Of a DNA stretch of 6,403 nt, positions 1-5,106 are shown one piece after another (within the stretch, counting starts at the first letter, position 1; each line of letters opens with the position of its first letter). The stretch spans positions 1 through 6,403 of the forward strand of contig JASHXJ010000333.1 in the NCBI GenBank assembly GCA_030043595.1, written 5' to 3'. The stretch comes from Trebonia sp. Its GTDB lineage: Bacteria > Actinomycetota > Actinomycetes > Streptosporangiales > Streptosporangiaceae. Both the position numbers and the translations under genes were made by a program. The notes beneath the pieces were generated by a model. That model was not told where the DNA came from. It made no database searches and saw only the letters and a program-made list of their open reading frames with translations.

Positions 1-393
1 CGGACGGCCGCGGCCGCCGCGCGGGCGGGCAGGGTCGGCGCCGTCGCCTACCTGGCCGTGCTGGTCTGCGTCACCGCCGGCGTCTATATCGCCTGGCACC
101 TGGGGTCGCAGGGCGGCGGCAGGGGCGGGATCGTGGCCGGCGCGGCGCTCCTGGCGGCCGCCGTCATCCGGCTGCTGCTGCCGGGCCGGATGGCGGGCCT
201 GCTCGCGTCCCGGCACCGGGTAACGGACGTGCTCACGCTCACTGTCTTCGGCGTCGGCCTGCTCGCTGTGGGCCTGGTACTGCCGCGCTTAGGGCCGCTA
301 TCCGCTGAGGGGAGAATTGCCGGCCCGGACGATGAAAGGGAAACACGAATAAGATGTCCAAAATCAAGGTGGCAAATCCAGTCGTCGAGATAG
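1..393 (+). CDS. DUF3017 family membrane protein (5' end missing)
   Basis: The frame is open from the first base and ends with TAG at 391-393, leaving 130 visible residues; the true start lies upstream of the window. It has three hydrophobic stretches that should cross the membrane, at about residues 14-32, 43-61 and 76-95 of the visible part. Between the second and third is the hallmark of the family, an RLLLPGRMAGLLASR-type loop (about residues 57-71) followed by a V-T-D-V segment. DUF3017 proteins are small actinobacterial membrane proteins of unknown function, often found near folD and mdh, which fits the dehydrogenases that follow. The last 30 or so residues after the third helix are hydrophilic and do not look like the family; the final 40 nt overlap icd. 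The family call is from pattern recognition. No function can be assigned. Confidence 0.8.
   Translation, partial: RTAAAAARAGRVGAVAYLAVLVCVTAGVYIAWHLGSQGGGRGGIVAGAALLAAAVIRLLLPGRMAGLLASRHRVTDVLTLTVFGVGLLAVGLVLPRLGPLSAEGRIAGPDDERETRIRCPKSRWQIQSSR
334..341 (+). promoter_or_regulatory. Probable ribosome binding site of icd
   Basis: A purine-rich GAAAGGGA lies 12 nt before the ATG at 354, inside the end of the DUF3017 gene. It is a moderate Shine-Dalgarno match with slightly long spacing. It supports the ATG at 354, which also gives a protein aligned residue for residue with the family N-terminus. Confidence 0.5.
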
Positions 394-1574
394 ACGGCGA
401 CGAGATGACGCGGATTATCTGGCAGTTCATCAAGGACCTGCTGATACTGCCGTACCTGGATGTCAACCTGGAGTATTACGACCTGTCCATCCAGAACCGG
501 GACGCCACCGACGACCAGGTGACGATCGACGCGGCGCACGCCATCCAGCGGTACGGCGTGGGCGTGAAATGCGCCACGATCACCCCGGACGAGGCACGGG
601 TGGCCGAGTTCGGGCTGAAGAAGATGTGGCGGTCGCCGAACGGGACGATCAGGAACATCCTGGGCGGGACCATCTTCCGCGAGCCGATCGTCATCTCCAA
701 CATCCCGCGGCTGGTGCCGAGCTGGACCAAGCCGATCATCATCGGCAGGCACGCGCACGCCGACCAGTACAAGGCGACCGACTTCGTGGTGCCCGGGGCA
801 GGCACGGTGACGATCTCCTACGTTCCCGACTCCCCGGACGGCAGGCCCATCGAGCTTGAGGTCGCCAGGTTCACAGGCGGCGGCGTGGCGATGGCCATGT
901 ACAACTACGACGACTCGATCCGCGACTTCGCCCGGGCCACCATGCGGTACGCGATCAGCCGGAAGCTGCCGCTGTACCTGTCCACGAAGAACACGATCCT
1001 CAAGGCGTACGACGGCCGTTTCAAGGACATCTTCGCCGAGACCTACGAGTCGGAGTTCAAGGCCGAGTTCGAGGCCGCCGGCATCACCTATGAGCACCGG
1101 CTGATCGACGACATGGTCGCGCAGGTGCTCAAGTGGGACGGCGGGATCGTCTGGGCCTGCAAGAACTACGACGGAGACGTGCAGTCCGACGTGGTGGCCC
1201 AGGGGTACGGCTCGCTGGGGCTGATGACGAGCGTGCTGATGACGCCGGACGGCCGCACGGTCGAGGCCGAGGCCGCGCACGGCACCGTGACCAGGCACTA
1301 CCGTCAGCACCAGCAAGGCAAGCCGACGTCGACCAACCCGGTCGCCTCGATCTTCGCCTGGACCCGCGGGCTGGCACACCGCGGCAAGCTCGACGGGACG
1401 CCCGCGGTGACGGAGTTCGCGCAGATGCTGGAAAGGGTCTGCGTCCAGACCATCGAAAGCGGCCTGATGACGAAGGACCTGGCGCTGCTCATCGGGCCGC
1501 AGACGCCGTACCTGACCACGCAGGAGTTCCTCGGCGCGCTTGATGCTAACCTGCGTGCCGCGATGGCCAGCTGA
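354..1574 (+). CDS. icd: NADP-dependent isocitrate dehydrogenase, eukaryote-type homodimeric form
   Basis: Oxidatively decarboxylates isocitrate to 2-oxoglutarate in the cytosolic TCA cycle, producing NADPH. The 406-residue protein has the length of the type II (eukaryote-like) homodimeric enzymes, not the E. coli type or the ~740-residue monomer. From memory of human IDH1, the active-site residues fall at the same numbers: T77, S94, R100, R109, R132, Y139, K212, D252, D275 and D279. The SPNGTIRNILGGT substrate loop is at 94-106, IGRHAHADQYKATD at 130-143 and KNYDGDVQSD at 270-279. HGTVTRHYR at 309-317 holds R314 and H315, which bind the 2'-phosphate of NADP, so NADP specificity is expected. 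The gene overlaps the DUF3017 gene by 40 nt and mdh starts 30 nt downstream, suggesting co-transcription. The first codons are unusually AT-rich for this window, with AAA, GCA, CCA and two ATA. Confidence 0.97.
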   Translation: MSKIKVANPVVEIDGDEMTRIIWQFIKDLLILPYLDVNLEYYDLSIQNRDATDDQVTIDAAHAIQRYGVGVKCATITPDEARVAEFGLKKMWRSPNGTIRNILGGTIFREPIVISNIPRLVPSWTKPIIIGRHAHADQYKATDFVVPGAGTVTISYVPDSPDGRPIELEVARFTGGGVAMAMYNYDDSIRDFARATMRYAISRKLPLYLSTKNTILKAYDGRFKDIFAETYESEFKAEFEAAGITYEHRLIDDMVAQVLKWDGGIVWACKNYDGDVQSDVVAQGYGSLGLMTSVLMTPDGRTVEAEAAHGTVTRHYRQHQQGKPTSTNPVASIFAWTRGLAHRGKLDGTPAVTEFAQMLERVCVQTIESGLMTKDLALLIGPQTPYLTTQEFLGALDANLRAAMAS

Positions 1575-1588
1575 CTCGCCTATCACAT

Positions 1589-1595
1589 AGGGAGA
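1589..1595 (+). promoter_or_regulatory. Ribosome binding site of mdh
   Basis: AGGGAGA sits 9 nt before the ATG at 1605, in the 30-nt gap after the icd stop. Good match and spacing fix the mdh start. No terminator or promoter is visible in this gap. Confidence 0.75.
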
Positions 1596-1604
1596 TTTCA
1601 CGAC

Positions 1605-2561
1605 ATGTCACGTAAGGGGAAGGTAGCCGTCATCGGGGCCGGCTTCTACGGGTCGACCACGGCGCAGCGGCTCGCTGAGTACGACATCTTCGACGAGGTC
1701 GTGCTCACCGACATCATCGAGGGCAGGCCGGAGGGGCTCGCGCTGGACATGAACCAGTCGCGGCCGGTCGAAGGGTTCGAGACCAAGGTGACCGGCCAGA
1801 CGACGGGCACGGCCGGGGAGGGGTACGAGGCGATCGCGGGCGCGGGCATCGTGGTGATCACCGCCGGCCTGCCGCGCAAGCCTGGCATGAGCCGGATGGA
1901 CCTGATCGAGGTCAACGCCAGGATCGTCAGGAGCGTGGTGGAGAGCGTTGCCAAGCACGCGCCCGAGGCCGTGCTGATCGTCGTGTCCAACCCGCTGGAC
2001 GAGATGACCGCGCTGGCCGCGAAGGTCTCCGGCTTCCCGTCGAGCCGGGTGCTCGGCCAGGCGGGGATGCTGGACACCGCCCGCTTCAGCTACTTCGCGG
2101 CGGAAAAGCTCGGTGTGCCGGTCGGGTCCGTCAGCACGCTGACCCTGGGCTCGCACGGCGACACGATGGTGCCGGTGCCCTCGGCCTGCTTCGTGGACGG
2201 CAAGCCGCTGGCCTCGCTGCTGCCCGCCGATGAGATCGACGCGCTGGTGGACCGCACCCGCAACGGCGGCGGTGAGATCGTCGCCCTGCTCAAGACCGGG
2301 TCCGCCTACTACGCCCCGTCCGCCGCGGCGGCGCGGATGGCCCGCGCGGTGGCGGAGGACTCCGGCGCGATCATGCCGGTCTGCGCCTGGGTCGACGGCC
2401 AGTACGGCATCAGCGGGGTCTACCTCGGCGTGGAGGCGGAGATCGGCTCGGCCGGCGTGCGCCGGGTGGTCGAGCGCGACCTGTCGGACTCTGAGCTGGA
2501 CGCGCTGCGCGCGGCCGCCGAGGCCGTCCGCGCCAAGCAGGCGGACGTCGCGAGCCTGTAG
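1605..2561 (+). CDS. mdh: NAD-dependent malate dehydrogenase (LDH-like, type 3)
   Basis: Interconverts malate and oxaloacetate with NAD in the TCA cycle. At 318 residues it matches the LDH-like MDH class (as in Chloroflexus) more than the 329-residue Streptomyces type. The Rossmann motif GAGFYG is at 11-16 and D36 ends the second strand, which favours NAD over NADP. The specificity loop PRKPGMSR is at 90-97: R91 is the arginine that selects malate/oxaloacetate where lactate dehydrogenases have glutamine, and R97 closes over the substrate. N129 lies in VSNP, D157 and R160 in LDTAR, and the catalytic histidine is H184 in GSHGD. The GGGEIVALLKTGSAYYAP segment (about 227-244) is also typical of the class. 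It follows icd closely and is probably in the same transcript. Its last 152 nt overlap the opposing amidohydrolase frame. Confidence 0.96.
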   Translation: MSRKGKVAVIGAGFYGSTTAQRLAEYDIFDEVVLTDIIEGRPEGLALDMNQSRPVEGFETKVTGQTTGTAGEGYEAIAGAGIVVITAGLPRKPGMSRMDLIEVNARIVRSVVESVAKHAPEAVLIVVSNPLDEMTALAAKVSGFPSSRVLGQAGMLDTARFSYFAAEKLGVPVGSVSTLTLGSHGDTMVPVPSACFVDGKPLASLLPADEIDALVDRTRNGGGEIVALLKTGSAYYAPSAAAARMARAVAEDSGAIMPVCAWVDGQYGISGVYLGVEAEIGSAGVRRVVERDLSDSELDALRAAAEAVRAKQADVASL

Positions 2562-3771
2562 GCTCCGGCCAGCCCGGTAACCGGCGCGCCAGGCGGCGCA
2601 GGGCAAGCTCGGCATACAGCGCGGCACCGTCCGCCAGGACGCAGTCGTCGAAGACGGCGACCGCGGAATGGTTCGACGGTGCCGTTTCCGGGCTGGTGCC
2701 GGGCGGGCACGCGCCCAGGAAGACGAACGCGCCCGGTACCTGCTGCAGGACGTAGGAGAAGTCCTCGGCGCCGGTCAGCGGGTGCGCCCGCGTGACCGCC
2801 CGCCCGTCGCCGAACACATCCGTCGCGGTCGCGGCGGCGAACGCCGCTTCGGTCGCGTCGTTCACCGTCACGGGGTAGCCGCGGGTGTACCGGGCATCCG
2901 CTGTCAGGCCATGACCAAGAGCTATCTCCCGAACGAGCCGGACCGACTCCGCTTCCAGCCTGTCTCTCGCCTTTTCGCTGAAGGACCGCACGGTGGCCTC
3001 GAGCCTGGCCTCGTCCGGTATCACGTTCCGCACGGTGCCGGCGTGCATGCTGCCTACCGTGATCACCACCGGGTCGAACACGTTGAAGCGGCGGGTCACC
3101 ATCGTCTGCAGAGCGGTCACCATCTCGCAGGCGGCGGGGACGGGGTCGGCGGACAGGTGCGGGGCGGACGCGTGCCCGCCGCGGCCCTGGACCGTGATGT
3201 CGAGGAAGTCCGCCGCGGCCAGCATCGGCCCGGGCCTGGTCGAGAACACGCCGGCCGGCAGCTCATAGGAGGAGACGTGCAGCGCGTAAGCGCCCGCCGG
3301 CCGCTCTCCGGCCGCCTCGAGCAGGCCCTCCGCGATCATCTGCCGCGCGCCGTAACAGCCCTCTTCGCCCGGCTGGAACATGAAGATCACGTTCCCGCCG
3401 AGCTCGCCCTGTCGGGCGCAGAGCAGCCGCGCCGCGCCGGCCAGCATGGCCGTGTGCAGGTCGTGGCCGCACGCGTGCATGGCGCCGTCGATCCGCGAGG
3501 CGTACGGCAGGCCCGTGGCCTCGGTCACGGGCAGCGCGTCCATGTCGGCGCGGAGCAGGACCGTGGGACCGGGCAGCGCGCCGCGCAGCACGGCGGTCAC
3601 CGACGTGAGCTCCCGGCCGAGGGTGATCTCCAGGGGGAGTCCGTCGAGGGCGGCGAGGACCTTGCGCTGCGTCTTCGGCAGGTCGAGGCCGATCTCGGGC
3701 GCACGGTGGATGTCGTGCCGCAACTCCCTGATGTCATCCGCGATCTCGGCTGCCTCGGCGCGTATGGTCAC
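2410..3771 (-). CDS. M20-family metallo-amidohydrolase (M20D-like) with unusual C-terminal tail
   Basis: Probable zinc- or manganese-dependent hydrolase of N-acyl amino acids or related amides; members include hippurate hydrolases, IAA-amino acid hydrolases and N-acetyl-diaminopimelate deacetylases, and the substrate cannot be read from sequence. I start it at the GTG at 3771, which has a Shine-Dalgarno sequence and gives the usual N-terminus (ELRHDIHRAPEIG, about 15-28). The frame stays open further upstream but there it only shadows galK. Expected ligands are C101 and H103 (HACGHD), E137 beside catalytic E136 (FQPGEEG), H165 (ALHV) and H368 (SNHSA). GRGGHASAPH (196-205) begins the dimerisation domain and GAEDFSY lies at 334-340. 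The family normally ends near residue 398; here about 55 Arg/Pro-rich residues follow, 50 of them read from the antisense of mdh. No shorter in-frame stop exists. It lies 59 nt after galK. Confidence 0.88.
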   Translation of the reverse strand: MTIRAEAAEIADDIRELRHDIHRAPEIGLDLPKTQRKVLAALDGLPLEITLGRELTSVTAVLRGALPGPTVLLRADMDALPVTEATGLPYASRIDGAMHACGHDLHTAMLAGAARLLCARQGELGGNVIFMFQPGEEGCYGARQMIAEGLLEAAGERPAGAYALHVSSYELPAGVFSTRPGPMLAAADFLDITVQGRGGHASAPHLSADPVPAACEMVTALQTMVTRRFNVFDPVVITVGSMHAGTVRNVIPDEARLEATVRSFSEKARDRLEAESVRLVREIALGHGLTADARYTRGYPVTVNDATEAAFAAATATDVFGDGRAVTRAHPLTGAEDFSYVLQQVPGAFVFLGACPPGTSPETAPSNHSAVAVFDDCVLADGAALYAELALRRLARRLPGWPEPTGSRRPPAWRGRPRRPRAARPAQSPTGRARPPGARRPSRSPPPRRGRPR

Positions 3772-3776
3772 TGGAT

Positions 3777-3783
3777 CCCTCCC
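3777..3783 (-). promoter_or_regulatory. Ribosome binding site deciding the amidohydrolase GTG start
   Basis: On the minus strand GGGAGGG lies 5 nt before the GTG at 3771, which fixes the start. A second, textbook AAGGAG occurs at 3801-3796 but no ATG, GTG or TTG lies at a usable distance after it, so it may be unused or a standby site. Confidence 0.7.
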
Positions 3784-3807
3784 GCTGGCTCGGTTCTCCT
3801 TAAAGCA

Positions 3808-3817
3808 CGATAAATCG
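3808..3817. repeat. AT-rich inverted repeat, copy 1 of a motif shared with the galK upstream region
   Basis: CGATAAATCG is a small inverted repeat (CGAT-AA-ATCG) in the gap between galK and the amidohydrolase. Nine bases of it (GATAAATCG, 3809-3817) recur at 5029-5037 upstream of galK. The shared 9-mer ends 37 nt before the amidohydrolase start codon. It could be an operator or part of a promoter; nothing proves it. Confidence 0.35.
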
Positions 3818-3823
3818 CCTGGC

Positions 3824-3841
3824 GGTCTCGCTACGAGAGCC
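3824..3841 (-). other. Small hairpin with the galK stop codon in its loop
   Basis: TCTCG and CGAGA flank a three-base loop that is exactly the galK stop codon (TAG on the minus strand, 3831-3833). A further GG/CC pairing past one unpaired or bulged position extends it to about seven pairs. No T-run follows on the minus strand, so it is not a classical intrinsic terminator. It could slow RNA polymerase or mark the boundary between galK and the next gene, or be chance. Confidence 0.35.
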
Positions 3842-4988
3842 GGCGGGCCGCGGCGGACGGGACCGCGTCGAGGAACTCCGGGGGCGTCCACGAGCGCTGC
3901 GCGAACGCCTCGGTGAGCGCGCCGCGCACCGCGGGCAGCCGGCCGGCCGGGAGGAGCGCGAGCACCGACCCGCCGAACCCGCCGCCGATCATCCGCGCAC
4001 CGAACGCGCCCGCCGCGATCGCGGCGTCGACCGCCAGGTCGGCTTCGGGCCAGGACACCTCGAAGTCGTCGCGCAGCGACACGTGCGCCTCGGTGAGCAG
4101 CCGACCGATGAACCGGTATGTTCCGCGCGCCGCCTCGGCCCCTGTCGTGCCCGCCCCCGCCGCGGCGAGTTCCGCCGCGATCGCCCTGGCGCGGCCGCTG
4201 TCGGAGATGACGTGCCTGGCCCGCCGCCGCAGGACGGGATCGGCGAGCCGGCCGGCGACGGCGACGTCCGTCACGGAGCCCAGCGTGGGCACGCCGAGCA
4301 GCCGGGCCGCCGCCTCGCACTCCGCCCGCCGCTGGGCGTACTCGCCGGAGACGAGGGCATGCGGGACACGGGTGTCGGCGATGAGGGCGGCCATCCCGTC
4401 CGGACCCGGACGGAACGGCACCTGCGTGATGTCCATCGTCGTGCAGTCCAGCAGCATCGCGTGGTCAGCCTGGCAGAGCAGGGCGGCGGACTGGTCGATG
4501 ATTCCTGTCGGCGCCCCGGCGAACTCGTTCTCCGCGCGCCTGGCGATCGCGGCCAGCTCGCGGCGCGGCACCGCCGATCCCGCCAGGCTGCACAGCGCGA
4601 GCGCAACCGAGCACTCCAGGGCCGCCGAGGACGACACCCCCGCGCCCGCCGGCAGGTCCGAGTCGATGTCGATGGCGGCCCCCGTGACCGGATAGCCGGC
4701 GTCGCGCAGCGCCCACGCGACGCCCGCCGGATAGGCCGCCCAGCCCGTCACGGACCCCGGCGCGAGCTCATCCACGGCCACCGTGACGCGATCGCCGGGC
4801 ACCTGCTTGGAGCGCAGCACCAGCAGCCGGTCAGGCCGGCCGGCGACGGTGGCGGTCACCCCCTGCGCAAGCGCGAACGGGAGCACGAAACCGCCGTTGT
4901 AGTCGGTGTGCTCGCCCATCAGGTTGGCCCGCCCGGGAGCGAACCAGACGCAGGCCGGCCGGACCGTGGTCTTCCTCACGGGACGCAT
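3831..4988 (-). CDS. galK: Galactokinase (GHMP kinase family)
   Basis: Phosphorylates galactose at C1 with ATP, the first committed step of the cytosolic Leloir pathway. The 385-residue length is normal for the family. The galactokinase signature APGRANLMGEHTDYNGG is at 17-33, with the substrate-loop residues R20, E26, H27, D29 and Y30. The GHMP ATP-binding motif LPAGAGVSSSAALE spans 112-125. The catalytic aspartate is D165 in GIIDQ, and the third GHMP motif ARMIGGGFGGS is at 331-341. The ATG at 4988 has no clear Shine-Dalgarno; a GTG three codons on is no better, so the start could be leaderless or slightly off. galT and galE are not in the window. The next gene on the strand is an unrelated-looking amidohydrolase. 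Another sugar kinase of the GHMP family is possible, but the N-terminal signature strongly favours galactokinase. Confidence 0.94.
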   Translation of the reverse strand: MRPVRKTTVRPACVWFAPGRANLMGEHTDYNGGFVLPFALAQGVTATVAGRPDRLLVLRSKQVPGDRVTVAVDELAPGSVTGWAAYPAGVAWALRDAGYPVTGAAIDIDSDLPAGAGVSSSAALECSVALALCSLAGSAVPRRELAAIARRAENEFAGAPTGIIDQSAALLCQADHAMLLDCTTMDITQVPFRPGPDGMAALIADTRVPHALVSGEYAQRRAECEAAARLLGVPTLGSVTDVAVAGRLADPVLRRRARHVISDSGRARAIAAELAAAGAGTTGAEAARGTYRFIGRLLTEAHVSLRDDFEVSWPEADLAVDAAIAAGAFGARMIGGGFGGSVLALLPAGRLPAVRGALTEAFAQRSWTPPEFLDAVPSAAARRLS

Positions 4989-4998
4989 ACGCTATCCG

Positions 4999-5007
4999 GT
5001 CTAGACT
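4999..5007. promoter_or_regulatory. Possible overlapping divergent -10 elements between galK and the CNNM gene
   Basis: The 8-base palindrome GTCTAGAC (4999-5006) gives TAGACT on the plus strand (5002-5007) and TAGACC on the minus strand (5005-5000). Both resemble actinobacterial -10 hexamers (TANNNT). The minus-strand copy would start a galK transcript only a few bases before its ATG, consistent with the missing ribosome binding site. I see no convincing -35 on either strand, so this is weak. Confidence 0.25.
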
Positions 5008-5027
5008 GGCCGCACGGCAGCTGGCCG

Positions 5028-5037
5028 GGATAAATCG
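5028..5037. repeat. AT-rich motif, copy 2, upstream of galK
   Basis: GGATAAATCG shares GATAAATCG (5029-5037) with 3809-3817, in the same orientation relative to a minus-strand gene; it ends 40 nt before the galK ATG. The inverted-repeat symmetry is imperfect here because the first base differs. Confidence 0.35.
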
Positions 5038-5058
5038 AGCGGAAAGGCCTGTCCGGGG

Positions 5059-5106
5059 ATGAGGTCACCGGGCGGGCAGCGGAGGAAGTCGGCGATCGCA
5101 GCGTGA
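5059..5106 (+). CDS. Possible 15-codon leader ORF coupled to the CNNM gene
   Basis: An ATG at 5059 opens a 15-residue frame (MRSPGGQRRKSAIAA) whose TGA at 5104-5106 overlaps the GTG start at 5103 in a GTGA arrangement typical of translational coupling. GGAAAGG at 5041-5047 lies 11 nt upstream. The downstream GTG lacks a well-spaced ribosome binding site (GGAGG at 5081-5085 is 17 nt away), so re-initiation after this ORF is an attractive idea. The peptide resembles nothing I know, and an ORF this short can easily arise by chance. Confidence 0.25.
   Translation: MRSPGGQRRKSAIAA

Noticed and set aside
84..1601. 505-residue minus-strand open frame opposite icd
   Set aside because: Antisense to a certain gene; low-complexity Arg/His/Val/Gly-rich translation with no family features, as expected from third-position G/C bias.
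1605..2561. Lactate dehydrogenase as an alternative for the mdh product
   Set aside because: R91 in the specificity loop is the malate-selecting arginine; lactate dehydrogenases have glutamine there.
2561..2584. Short stems after the mdh stop (GGCT/AGCC and CCGG-TAA-CCGG) as a terminator
   Set aside because: Only four pairs each, with no T-run on either strand.
1608..2627. 339-residue minus-strand open frame opposite mdh
   Set aside because: Shadow of mdh with biased composition and no recognisable motif.
2668..3813. 381-residue plus-strand open frame opposite the amidohydrolase
   Set aside because: Antisense to a gene with intact metal ligands; translation has no family-like features.
3772..4320. 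Upstream extension of the amidohydrolase frame to an ATG at 4320
   Set aside because: It lies within galK in another frame, is Arg/Gly/Ala-rich, and the GTG at 3771 has its own binding site and the family N-terminus.
4083..5033. Plus-strand open frames opposite galK, including 3913-4695
   Set aside because: Antisense to galK, whose three GHMP motifs are intact; translations are Arg/Ala/Ser-rich.
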